A stretch of 9,210 nt of DNA from an uncultured Bifidobacterium sp. (GCA_937874315.1 CALNAE010000134.1:1-9210); one strand, 5' to 3'. Positions 1 to 6,800 are shown, counted from the stretch's first letter. Made by a program: numbers and translations. The notes: generated by a model not told the origin, from the sequence alone.

Positions 1-496
1 CGGTACCGGCCTGATCCGTGTGCAGATGTCGACGCCCCAAGGCCAGCCATGTGCGTTCGCGCGGTTTGTTCATCAGATGCTCCCGGCCGTCGACCCACAC
101 GGCCTTCGACCCCAGCGCGGTCGGCCAGACGCCATTGACGCCGCGCGCCGCGCTTGCCGTTGCCAGCAGTTTCTCCAATGCGGTGGCGGTGGGTATGGTG
201 TCGTCGTCCATAAGCCAGACGTACTGCATATCGTGCGTGGTTGATGCAGGCGTGTCCAAGGCCAAGGCGACGCCCGCGCAAAAGCCTCCGGCCCCGCCTA
301 CGTTATGCGCCAGTTCCGTAATCTCCGGCCGCAGGGGGTGCCTGCGCGCCACGTTGAGCGCATCGTCCGTGCTGGCGTTGTCGATGACGATCACACGGTC
401 CGGTCGGCGCGTCTGCGCGAACAGACCGTCGAGGCACTCCTGCAGCAAGGCGGCACGGTTATAGGACACGACCACTGCGGTCACGGAAAAACTCAT
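1..496 (-). CDS. Family 2 glycosyltransferase, galactofuranosyl/rhamnosyl-transferase-like, N-terminal part only
   Basis: The minus-strand frame opens at an ATG (494-496) and runs without a stop through the left edge, giving the first 165 residues. Seen: a GT-A/GT2 N-terminus with a hydrophobic first strand ending in SYNRA (residues 11-15), a nucleotide-binding strand VIVIDNAST (35-43), the segment NVGGAGGF (65-72), and an acidic metal-binding triad in WLMDDDT (94-100). The NxGGxGGF segment followed by DDD recalls actinobacterial GlfT-type galactofuranosyltransferases and some rhamnosyltransferases, so transfer of a sugar from a nucleotide donor to a cell-envelope glycan is likely; the exact sugar cannot be decided. 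A GGAG sequence lies just upstream of the ATG (TGGAGAGC-ATG), which supports the start. The gene begins 62 bp after the phosphoglycerol transferase stop, so it is probably the third gene of the same envelope block. The C-terminal half is outside the window. Confidence 0.9.
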   Translation of the reverse strand, partial: MSFSVTAVVVSYNRAALLQECLDGLFAQTRRPDRVIVIDNASTDDALNVARRHPLRPEITELAHNVGGAGGFCAGVALALDTPASTTHDMQYVWLMDDDTIPTATALEKLLATASAARGVNGVWPTALGSKAVWVDGREHLMNKPRERTWLALGRRHLHTDQAGT

Positions 497-535
497 GCTC
501 TCCAGTATAGATAGACCATGGTGAACGGCTGGATC

Positions 536-557
536 ATCAGGGCAGCATCAGGGCAGC
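536..557. repeat. Two perfect tandem 11-bp direct repeats
   Basis: The unit atcagggcagc occurs at 536-546 and again at 547-557, followed by a degenerate third partial copy inside the end of the phosphoglycerol transferase gene. It lies in the 62-bp spacer before the glycosyltransferase. No dyad symmetry or T-tract accompanies it, so it does not look like a terminator; it is most simply a replication-slippage duplication. Confidence 0.7.
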
Positions 558-558
558 A

Positions 559-3183
559 TTACGGCAGCTTCATGAAATTCGTCGCCTTGAGGTAGTTCTT
601 CCCCGCGCTGATGTCGTATTGAATGAGCAGATAGTCATGGAGCATGGAACGAGCCTTCTGAGACAGATCCTTCGTGCTTATCTCCTGCCCGGACGCGTTG
701 AGATAGACGGGCTTGCCCGCGCTGTTGCCGCTCGACGCCGGAATCGACATCGCCGGTATCTGCTCGTGCATGGCCGTGAGGAACGCAAGGTAGGGGGAGA
801 CCTTCGCATTCATATGCTCGCTCGTCTGGGCGAGGAAATAGTTCGACGACGTGTATTGGGAGGTGGAGTCCGGCAGCTTCGTCGTATGCGACGACGAGGC
901 GGTGTTCGACCAGATGAAGTAGTCGGTTTCATGCAGTCCCAGCACGTTGTCCTTGTTGGCCGCGGCCGTTGGATAGATGCCCGGAAGATGATCGCCGTAG
1001 AACACGACGGTGATCGGCCGATTCACCTGGTCGAGTCGATTGAGAAAATCGGCGGTGGACTGGTCCGTGTAGCTCGCGCCTTTGGTGTAGGTCTCCACCT
1101 CGGAGCGTTCGGCGTCCGTAAGCCCCGTTGACGTGTCCTCGGCCTTGAACTGGTTGTTGTCGTACCAGTCGTTGTACGGCATGTGGTTCTGCATGGTCAC
1201 GACCTGCAGGAACTGACTGTTCCCCTGATCGGTGTTGAGGTGTTTGAGCGCGTTGTCGTACGCGCACTGATCCGAGACGTACCAACTGCGGTCGATCGGC
1301 GTGCAGTCGGTGATCTTGTCCGTGCCGCTCAACGCCCAGAACTTGTAAAAACCGAACTTCTTATAGTTGATGTTCCGGAAATACATGTTGGCCATATAGG
1401 TGTGGACGGCCTGCGAGCCCTGCGCGCCATAGCGGGCGTTCCACAGCTGGTTGAAGGAGGGCGTCCAACGCTCCTTGGGAACCAGCTGCTGGTAGGCGAC
1501 GGACATCGAGGAGCTGAAATTGGCCATGCTCAGGCCCGTCAACGCCTGATATTCGATGTTCGCGGTGCCGCCGCCGTATCCCGGCGAGAGCATGTACCCC
1601 GACGTGGTGGCGTTCTTGATGGCGCGGATTTGCGGGATGGGGTCTTCGCCGAACGAGACTCCCGGCACACGTGTCGGATCCGAGAACGACTCGGACAGGA
1701 CCACGATCACGGTGCTGTCCGTCAGGGAGTTGCTTCGGGCTGCGTTGAGCGATTTCGCCTCGGCGGCGTATTTCGTGGCGATGCCTCGCATAGTCGATTC
1801 GCCGTAGCCGTCGGGCTGATCCATGACTTTGGTGTGGGCGAGACGCAGGAAGGCCACCGTCGGACCATTGGCGGCGGCGTCACCCAGTCCGTTCCACAGT
1901 TGCGGGGCGTCCCCCAACGATGCGGCCCACCGCATGGACCAGGAATTCGGCAGACTCAGGTTCCAGGTGAAGGAGAAAAGGAACACGACCGAGCAGATCG
2001 CCGCGATCAGGCGCGTGAGGTTGCCCGCGACATGGCCGGCACCGGCCATGGGTCGACGCCAGAACGTCGGGATGAAAGACCGTCGCCTGTCGAGGATCTG
2101 CAAGGCGATGCAGCAGAGCACGAAGAGCGCCAGCCACCACGCCAGCGTCCGTACATGGCGCATTTCGTCAGCGGGCAGGAACGAGAGCAGCTCCCCGGTG
2201 TTGCCGCCCGACAGGAAGTTGAGGTCGACGGCAAGAATCGGTTCATTGCGCAGTCGCACCTTGTAGGCACCGGCCACGGCGAAGATGGCCGCAACGGTGC
2301 CGAACACCCCGGTCGCCACCCAGAAACGGTTGATCAGCACGATCACCATGGCGTACATCGCGCCGAGGATGAGCAGGTTGAGGACGAACTGATAGTTATG
2401 CGTGAGCCATACCTGGGTGACGAACGCGGTGAGCTGGCCTCGGATGCTCTGGGCGGCGCGCGTCGCCTCGTCGACCTGGGCGTCGGCGGCGTAGGTGGGC
2501 TCCACGTAGACGCTGGCCTGAATGGCTAGCGTCGCGGCCAGCGTTCCCAGCACGAAGACGACCAGATACAGGACGTACGAGAACCGGAGCCGGTGCCGCC
2601 AGCCGTCGCGCAGCGCAGCACGGATCGACATGTGGGCTCCGTCTTCGGCGGAGAGGGGAGACGCGGTTCGGTTCGACGCGGTTCGGGGATTCACCGGGGC
2701 GCCGCCGTGCCGCGTGTGCCTGCCGTGCCGTGGGGGTTGCGCCGCGGATATGGCCCGTTCCCACGCCGATGGGGTGGCCCGGTCGGTCTCCGGGCTCGCC
2801 GATGGGGCACTGTGACCGGCCCGGGAGCTCGTTGATGTGGTCTGTGCATCGCCCAGCCGAGAACCGGTGATCGTGCCGGTCCGAATACCGGTCCGAATAC
2901 CGGTTCGAATATTCGTCCGTGGCCGTGCTGCGGCATAGGCGGCAAGTGCCGTTCCGCGCCGCCTGCGGCGCTGGCTCACCTGTTGCTGCGAACGGCTGGG
3001 CCGTGGCGTTGCGGTACTCGCAGTGCGTCTGGAACGTGTCACATATCGTGTTTTGCCCGAGCGCCTGCCACCGTAGGCTGATCCGTAGTCGCCGTGCCCG
3101 TTCTTCGCCAGCCTCCGCCGTTGCTCGTGCGGATGACGATGTGGATGGTTCTGTGCTGCGTGGATCAATATGGTGTGTTTCAT
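559..3183 (-). CDS. LTA synthase family protein (membrane phosphoglycerol transferase, sulfatase fold) with long Arg-rich N-terminal extension
   Basis: Read from the ATG at 3183 this is 874 residues. Residues 1-184 are low-complexity and Arg/Ser/Thr/Ala-rich. About five membrane helices follow (roughly 201-226, two within 265-306, 346-364, 388-410), then an extracellular alkaline-phosphatase/sulfatase-type domain. Active-site signatures are visible: VVLSESFSD with a metal-ligand Glu at 498, GGGTANIEY with the presumed nucleophile Thr540, NH at 666-667, and YGDHLPG (729-735) with metal ligands Asp731 and His732. Family members move glycerol phosphate from phosphatidylglycerol to an envelope glycan or glycolipid on the outer face of the membrane. 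The start is uncertain. The ATG at 2631 (residue 185, MSIRAALRD) has a good GGAG five bases upstream and would give a normal 690-residue protein, whereas the ATG at 3183 has only a weak, distant GAAG. I keep the long frame because it fills an otherwise empty 640-bp gap and stays open throughout. Function confidence is high; the N-terminus is about even. Confidence 0.85.
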   Translation of the reverse strand: MKHTILIHAAQNHPHRHPHEQRRRLAKNGHGDYGSAYGGRRSGKTRYVTRSRRTASTATPRPSRSQQQVSQRRRRRGTALAAYAAARPRTNIRTGIRTGIRTGTITGSRLGDAQTTSTSSRAGHSAPSASPETDRATPSAWERAISAAQPPRHGRHTRHGGAPVNPRTASNRTASPLSAEDGAHMSIRAALRDGWRHRLRFSYVLYLVVFVLGTLAATLAIQASVYVEPTYAADAQVDEATRAAQSIRGQLTAFVTQVWLTHNYQFVLNLLILGAMYAMVIVLINRFWVATGVFGTVAAIFAVAGAYKVRLRNEPILAVDLNFLSGGNTGELLSFLPADEMRHVRTLAWWLALFVLCCIALQILDRRRSFIPTFWRRPMAGAGHVAGNLTRLIAAICSVVFLFSFTWNLSLPNSWSMRWAASLGDAPQLWNGLGDAAANGPTVAFLRLAHTKVMDQPDGYGESTMRGIATKYAAEAKSLNAARSNSLTDSTVIVVLSESFSDPTRVPGVSFGEDPIPQIRAIKNATTSGYMLSPGYGGGTANIEYQALTGLSMANFSSSMSVAYQQLVPKERWTPSFNQLWNARYGAQGSQAVHTYMANMYFRNINYKKFGFYKFWALSGTDKITDCTPIDRSWYVSDQCAYDNALKHLNTDQGNSQFLQVVTMQNHMPYNDWYDNNQFKAEDTSTGLTDAERSEVETYTKGASYTDQSTADFLNRLDQVNRPITVVFYGDHLPGIYPTAAANKDNVLGLHETDYFIWSNTASSSHTTKLPDSTSQYTSSNYFLAQTSEHMNAKVSPYLAFLTAMHEQIPAMSIPASSGNSAGKPVYLNASGQEISTKDLSQKARSMLHDYLLIQYDISAGKNYLKATNFMKLP
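2629..2639 (-). promoter_or_regulatory. Alternative internal start with Shine-Dalgarno for the phosphoglycerol transferase
   Basis: On the minus strand GGAG (2637-2640 region) is followed by CCCAC and an ATG at 2629-2631. This is the best ribosome binding site seen for this gene and would begin the protein just before its first membrane helix, omitting 184 Arg-rich residues. It may be the true start or a second start giving two protein forms. Confidence 0.45.
2660..2685. repeat. 11-bp direct repeat, 15-bp period, inside the phosphoglycerol transferase N-terminal region
   Basis: gacgcggttcg occurs at 2660-2670 and 2675-2685. On the minus strand it encodes the reiterated RTASNRTAS of the low-complexity extension. 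The period is a multiple of three, so the frame is kept. Confidence 0.65.
2876..2911. repeat. Three tandem 12-bp repeats in the Arg-rich extension
   Basis: Units at 2876-2887, 2888-2899 and 2900-2911 read ccggtccgaata, identical in the first two and with one base change in the third. On the minus strand they encode three consecutive I-R-T-G units (around residues 92-103). The 12-bp period preserves frame, as expected for slippage within a coding or formerly coding sequence. Confidence 0.85.
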
Positions 3184-3270
3184 ACGTTGATTGGTATCTT
3201 CGCTGATGTGGTTTCCATCTAGTGTAGAGAACGGTGCGGACCTGGTTCCGGCGCCTTCAGCGGGTCTGAC

Positions 3271-4350
3271 TTAGGATCGTTCGCCCGTCTGTCGCGCGTA
3301 TCGCCGTTCTGTGACGGCCTTGTCGCCGCGCCACCACTGCGGATGGTCGACGTACCATCGAATCGTGGATTCCAGACCCTGCTCGAAATCCGCATGACGA
3401 GGGTGCCATCCCAGCTCGGCGGTGATGCGCGCGGCATCCAAGGCATAGCGACGGTCGGCCCCGGGGCGGTCGGTGACATGCTCGAAATCGTCGCCGGGCC
3501 GGTCCATGGCCCGCAGGATGGCCCGCAGCACCTGCGCGTTGCTCATCTCGCCATCGGTGCCGATGACGTAGGTGCGCCCGATCGTGCCGCGCGTCAACAC
3601 GGCCCAGATGGCCGAACAATGGTCCTCGACGTTGATCCAATCCCGGATGGCGTGCCCGTCGCCGTACAGCTTGGGTCGCAGCCCGCACAGGATGTTGGTG
3701 ATCTGGCGTGGTATGAATTTTTCCACGTGTTGATAGGGCCCGTAGTTGTTGCTGCAATTCGAAATGGTCGCGCGCACGCCATACGTACGATGCCACGCCC
3801 GGACGAGATGATCGCTGGCCGCCTTCGATGCGGCGTACGGACTTGATGGGCGGTACGCACTGTCCTCGTTGAAGCGTTCGACGCCGTCGAGTGGCAGGTC
3901 GCCATAGACCTCATCGGTGCTGATGTGGTGGAACCGGATGTCGTATCGTCGCGCCGCCTCGAGCAGCGTATACGTGCCTATCACGTTGGTGCGCAGGAAC
4001 GGCGCCGCGTCGGCGATGGCGTTGTCGTTGTGCGATTCCGCGGCGAAATGCACGATGGCGTCGACCGCCGGCGGCGTGTGTCCGGATGCGCAGGCATCGG
4101 CGGCCGTCGGACGAAGCACGGCGTCGACGGCGTCGGCGTCGCAGATGTCGCCGCGCACGAAGGTCAGCGCATCGTCGGGGATGCCGGCGAGATTGTCGCG
4201 TTTGCCGGCGTAGGTCAGGGCGTCAAACACGGTGATATGCGTCGTCGGATATCTTCGGGCGACCCAACGCGCGAAGTTCGCCCCGATGAACCCGGCGCCT
4301 CCGGTCACCAGAATATGCCGGGGAACCAACGTGTCGTTCTGCCTGTTCAT
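3271..4350 (-). CDS. rmlB: dTDP-glucose 4,6-dehydratase
   Basis: A 359-residue extended short-chain dehydrogenase/reductase. It converts dTDP-D-glucose to dTDP-4-keto-6-deoxy-D-glucose, the second step of dTDP-L-rhamnose synthesis, in the cytosol with bound NAD. Seen: Rossmann motif TGGAGFIG (16-23), Asp43 at the end of strand two for NAD ribose, HFAAESHND (101-109), catalytic STDEVYGD (144-151) with the Asp-Glu pair, the YxxxK pair Tyr172/Lys176 in SPYAASK, NNYGPYQ (201-207) and the substrate-loop signature DRPGADRRYALD (294-305). Length matches the family. The ATG at 4350 has only a weak CAGG upstream; residues 1-10 precede the first strand as expected. rmlA, rmlC and rmlD are not in the window. 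It is the first gene of the leftward envelope block, 87 bp before the phosphoglycerol transferase, and diverges from the mevalonate operon. A relative acting on another nucleotide sugar is possible but the motifs favour RmlB. Confidence 0.93.
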   Translation of the reverse strand: MNRQNDTLVPRHILVTGGAGFIGANFARWVARRYPTTHITVFDALTYAGKRDNLAGIPDDALTFVRGDICDADAVDAVLRPTAADACASGHTPPAVDAIVHFAAESHNDNAIADAAPFLRTNVIGTYTLLEAARRYDIRFHHISTDEVYGDLPLDGVERFNEDSAYRPSSPYAASKAASDHLVRAWHRTYGVRATISNCSNNYGPYQHVEKFIPRQITNILCGLRPKLYGDGHAIRDWINVEDHCSAIWAVLTRGTIGRTYVIGTDGEMSNAQVLRAILRAMDRPGDDFEHVTDRPGADRRYALDAARITAELGWHPRHADFEQGLESTIRWYVDHPQWWRGDKAVTERRYARQTGERS

Positions 4351-4388
4351 ACCTGCACATGATAGCGGGCCGGGTACAGAATCTGCCC

Positions 4389-4418
4389 ACTATCTCTACG
4401 CCGAAACGGGGCGGGCAA
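4389..4418 (-). promoter_or_regulatory. Candidate promoter for rmlB
   Basis: On the minus strand TTGCCC (4413-4418) and GATAGT (4389-4394) are separated by 18 bp, each matching four of six positions of the sigma-70 type -35 and -10 consensus. A second -10-like TATCAT at 4359-4364 lies only 8 bases from the rmlB ATG and would make a nearly leaderless transcript. Both are inferences from base matches alone. Confidence 0.3.
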
Positions 4419-4431
4419 CGGCCTGCTCCGC

Positions 4432-4437
4432 TAGAAT
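4432..4437 (+). promoter_or_regulatory. Candidate -10 element for the mevalonate operon
   Basis: TAGAAT matches five of six positions of the -10 consensus and would place the transcript start near 4444, ahead of the GAGGAG at 4452-4457. No convincing -35 hexamer is seen at 16-18 bp. The element sits in a small dyad, CTAG-AATCC-CTAG (4431-4443), that could be an operator or chance. Confidence 0.35.
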
Positions 4438-4451
4438 CCCTAGTGAACACT

Positions 4452-4457
4452 GAGGAG
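4452..4457 (+). promoter_or_regulatory. Strong Shine-Dalgarno GAGGAG with poor spacing to the mevalonate kinase start
   Basis: GAGGAG is the best ribosome-binding match in the leader, but the nearest in-frame start is the TTG at 4474, 16 bases downstream, and the first in-frame ATG is at 4507. The spacing is longer than usual, so the kinase start is undecided between these two codons. Confidence 0.4.
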
Positions 4458-4473
4458 AAACAGCAGGTCGGCA

Positions 4474-5571
4474 TTGACAATACAACACATACGGCAGCGT
4501 CACGGCATGAGCAGGCTACATCGCGGATACGGCGAAACCTGGGCCAAAACCATCCTGATGGGAGAGCATTCCGTGGTGTACGGCTACCCGGCGGTCGCGG
4601 TGCCGATCCACAGTCTGAAAATGCGCGCGTGGGCCATTCCCACGATTACCGGGCATGCGGCCACGTTGCGTTCGTTGGGATATTACGGGCCGATCGATGA
4701 GGCGCCCGAACAGTTCGGCGGCGTCCGCAAGGCGATTGAAGTGGCCAAGTCCTATGCCGGGGCGTCCACGCTTGACTTCGATATCGTCACCCGTTCCGAT
4801 TTTCCGGCCGGCCGTGGGCTGGGCTCGTCGGCGGCTGCCTCCGGGGCGGTGGTCCGTGCGATTTTGGATGCCTGCGGTGTGGCGGCGAGCCGACAGGATG
4901 TGGTGGGACTCACCAATCGCGCGGAAGTGATCACGCACGGCCATCCGTCGGGGCTCGACGCGGTGACGACGTGTGGCGACGATCCGGTGCTGTTCGTCAA
5001 GGGCGCGATGACCCTGATCGACGTGCGGATGCCCGCCTATCTGGTGATCGCCGATTCCGGCATCGCCGGCAGCACGAAGGAAGCGGTCGACGACGTACGC
5101 GCGCAATACCGGCGAGAACGGGACCGGGTCGAGGCAATTTTGCAACGGCTGGGCACGCTCGCGTCCCAAGCGGCACGCGATCTGGCCGAGGGCGGGCTCA
5201 ATTCGCTGGGCAGACGCATGGACGACGCGCATGAGCTGCTGAACGCGTTGAATATCAGCCATCCGGTCGCGAATGACTTGGTCGAGCGCGCGAGGCGCAG
5301 CGGCGCACTGGGCGCGAAGATGACCGGCGGCGGTCTCGGTGGGTGCATCATCGCGCTCGCAGCCGACGGGATGTCCGCCCGAAGCATCAAACGTGATCTC
5401 TTGGCCGGGGGCGCCCCCGCGGTCTGGATTCATCCGCTGAATCAGTTGGATGTCGAGGTCGATGGCGGTTTGGATCAGGAGATCGAGGATGAGGCTGGAA
5501 CCGGCATCGAGATCGATCGCAATATCGCCGGAGGCGACGTCGACACTTCACACGGCCGGTTTCGCGTGTGA
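4474..5571 (+). CDS. mvk: Mevalonate kinase (GHMP kinase) with acidic C-terminal tail
   Basis: Phosphorylates mevalonate to 5-phosphomevalonate with ATP in the cytosol, the first of three kinase/decarboxylase steps encoded here. From the TTG at 4474 it is 365 residues. Seen: TWAKTILMGEHSVVYGYPA (22-40), the GHMP phosphate loop PAGRGLGSSAA (111-121), GHPSGLDAVT (156-165) with the catalytic Asp162, ADSGIAGSTKEAV (193-205), and the C-terminal GAKMTGGGLGGC (280-291). These order and read like actinobacterial mevalonate kinase rather than PMK or galactokinase. The start may instead be the ATG at 4507 (MSRLHRGYGE), which is closer to the family N-terminus. After the usual end near PLNQLD (321-326) there is an extra tail of about 40 Asp/Glu/Gly-rich residues not expected in the family. 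Its last codons overlap the decarboxylase start at GTGA (5568-5571), implying translational coupling. Confidence 0.94.
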   Translation: MTIQHIRQRHGMSRLHRGYGETWAKTILMGEHSVVYGYPAVAVPIHSLKMRAWAIPTITGHAATLRSLGYYGPIDEAPEQFGGVRKAIEVAKSYAGASTLDFDIVTRSDFPAGRGLGSSAAASGAVVRAILDACGVAASRQDVVGLTNRAEVITHGHPSGLDAVTTCGDDPVLFVKGAMTLIDVRMPAYLVIADSGIAGSTKEAVDDVRAQYRRERDRVEAILQRLGTLASQAARDLAEGGLNSLGRRMDDAHELLNALNISHPVANDLVERARRSGALGAKMTGGGLGGCIIALAADGMSARSIKRDLLAGGAPAVWIHPLNQLDVEVDGGLDQEIEDEAGTGIEIDRNIAGGDVDTSHGRFRV

Positions 5572-6800
5572 ATGCGGGTGCACGGACAGGTATACGAGCG
5601 GGGATGAAGGCGAGGAGCATGCAGGCGCGTTGCGATGGCTATGCTGACAGCGATATCGCCCGTGAGCCGAGGGAGCGAACCGTTGGTTCCGTTGGTTTTG
5701 TCGGTTCTGCAGGGGGCAAGGGCGGCGGTCGCGTGCTCGGCGCCGCGAGCGCGACGGCCCATGCCAATATCGCGTTGATTAAGTACTGGGGCAAGGCCGA
5801 CGAGCGGCTGATCATCCCGCGTACCTCGAGTCTTTCGTTGACTCTTGACGGGCTGGAGACGCATACGAGCGTCGAATTCGTGGAACCCGTGCCGGAGTCC
5901 GAGTCGGAGACTGGACTGGAATCTGAGCCCGCTGGCACTCACGCTTTGCAAGGCACCATGCGCGATACCTTGCGCGATACCTTGACCATCGACGGCAGGG
6001 TCTATTCGGGCGGCCCGCTGGCCCGCGTTTCGCGATTCCTGGACATCGTGCGCGAACGTTCCGGCATCCATGCGCCGGCTAGGGTGATATCTCGCAACAC
6101 CGTCCCATTCGGCGCGGGACTTGCCAGCTCGGCATCGGCCTTTGCGGCGTTGGCCGCCGCCGCCGCCCGGGCGGCCGGGCTTGACCTGTCCGACCGTGAT
6201 CTGTCCAGACTCGCTCGGCGGGGATCCGGTTCGGCATGTCGTTCCGTTTTCGGCGGATTGGTGCAGTGGCACGCCGGGCACGACGATCTGACATCGTATG
6301 CGGATCCGGTGGCGACCGATATGAAGCTCGCCATCATCGTCATCACGATCTCCGCAGGGGAGAAACCCCTGTCCAGCCGACTCGCCATGCGCCGTACCGT
6401 GACGACGTCGCCGCTCTACCCGGCCTGGACGCGTGCCAGCGAGCGCGATCTGCATGAGGCGCTGGATGCGATCTCGCGGCGTGATCTGCGGCGGTTGGGA
6501 GAGATCAGCGAGGCGAACGCGATGGGCATGCATGCCACGATGATCTCGGCACGCCCGCCGGTCATCTACTGGCTGCCGCAAAGCATCGCCGCGCTGCATG
6601 CGGTCGAGGAGGTGCGTGCCGACGGTTTGCCGGCGTGGTCGACCATGGATGCCGGCCCGAATGTCAAGGTCCTCACCGACTCCGAACATGCCGAACGCGT
6701 GGCGGGGGCCTTGCACGAACGGCTTGTCGGCTGCGAGATCCAGGTGCATCATGCCGGAACCGGAGTACGTTGCACGACGCGGAACAAGGGGGACAGATGA
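5568..6800 (+). CDS. mvaD: Mevalonate diphosphate decarboxylase with N-terminal extension
   Basis: Catalyses ATP-dependent decarboxylation of mevalonate 5-diphosphate to isopentenyl diphosphate. From the GTG at 5568 it is 410 residues. Seen: ATAHANIALIKYWGK (62-76), TSSLSLTLD (86-94), the phosphate-binding NTVPFGAGLASSASAF (177-192), RRGSGSACRSVFGG (217-230), ISAGEKPLSSR (261-271), TSPLY (280-284), and TMDAGPNVKVL (359-369) holding the catalytic Asp361. Residues 1-60 precede the conserved core and are Gly/Ser/Arg-rich, and an acidic Glu/Ser insert sits at about 107-122. GTG at 5568 overlaps the kinase stop by four bases, which favours it, but ATG 5604, ATG 5619 and GTG 5733 (two codons before the core) are alternatives. 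The stop overlaps the next gene at ATGA (6797-6800). All catalytic residues I can place are present, so it should be active. Confidence 0.94.
   Translation: MNAGARTGIRAGMKARSMQARCDGYADSDIAREPRERTVGSVGFVGSAGGKGGGRVLGAASATAHANIALIKYWGKADERLIIPRTSSLSLTLDGLETHTSVEFVEPVPESESETGLESEPAGTHALQGTMRDTLRDTLTIDGRVYSGGPLARVSRFLDIVRERSGIHAPARVISRNTVPFGAGLASSASAFAALAAAAARAAGLDLSDRDLSRLARRGSGSACRSVFGGLVQWHAGHDDLTSYADPVATDMKLAIIVITISAGEKPLSSRLAMRRTVTTSPLYPAWTRASERDLHEALDAISRRDLRRLGEISEANAMGMHATMISARPPVIYWLPQSIAALHAVEEVRADGLPAWSTMDAGPNVKVLTDSEHAERVAGALHERLVGCEIQVHHAGTGVRCTTRNKGDR
5680..5697 (+). repeat. Two tandem 9-bp repeats in the MVD N-terminal extension
   Basis: ccgttggtt at 5680-5688 is repeated at 5689-5697, with a third degenerate copy following. 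It encodes the Gly/Val/Ser reiteration ahead of the conserved core. The period keeps frame. Confidence 0.7.
5959..5982 (+). repeat. Perfect 12-bp tandem duplication within MVD
   Basis: tgcgcgatacct occurs at 5959-5970 and 5971-5982. It encodes a repeated M/L-R-D-T unit (MRDTLRDTL, residues 131-139) directly after the acidic insert and before a conserved surface strand. It adds exactly four residues, consistent with a recent in-frame duplication. Confidence 0.85.
6786..6792 (+). promoter_or_regulatory. Ribosome binding site deciding the PMK start
   Basis: AAGGGGG ends four bases before the ATG at 6797. Together with the ATGA overlap with the decarboxylase stop, it fixes the start of the fusion gene here and not at the upstream in-frame ATG at 6635, whose 54 additional residues lie wholly inside the decarboxylase gene in another frame. 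Confidence 0.8.

Noticed and set aside
504..509. Minus-strand TATACT as a -10 for the glycosyltransferase
   Set aside because: It overlaps the position just before the GGAG ribosome binding site, so the site would barely be transcribed, and there is no -35 at a suitable distance.
1183..2529. Long plus-strand open frame (448 codons) opposite the phosphoglycerol transferase
   Set aside because: It is antisense to a gene with clear membrane helices and catalytic motifs, its translation is Arg/Gly/His-rich with no domain, and it reflects high GC keeping the opposite strand open.
2876..2911. Short 12-bp repeats as a CRISPR or regulatory iteron array
   Set aside because: The units are contiguous, without spacers, only three copies, and encode an in-frame peptide repeat.
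3180..3218. Twelve-codon minus-strand open frame whose stop overlaps the ATG at 3183
   Set aside because: It resembles a coupled leader peptide, but there is no Shine-Dalgarno and no attenuator-like codon run or stem-loop, so chance is more likely.
3184..3270. Terminator between rmlB and the phosphoglycerol transferase
   Set aside because: Only four- to five-pair imperfect dyads (around 3237-3250) and no T-tract; insufficient for a terminator call.
4516..5433. Minus-strand open frame (305 codons) opposite MVK
   Set aside because: Antisense shadow of mevalonate kinase without domain features.
5475..6752. Long minus-strand open frame (425 codons) opposite MVD
   Set aside because: The opposite strand encodes an unmistakable decarboxylase; this translation has no recognisable motif.
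6635..6796. Upstream in-frame ATG extending the fusion gene by 54 residues
   Set aside because: The extra segment lies entirely within the decarboxylase coding region, lacks a known N-terminus, and the ATG at 6797 has a strong AAGGGGG and the classic ATGA overlap.
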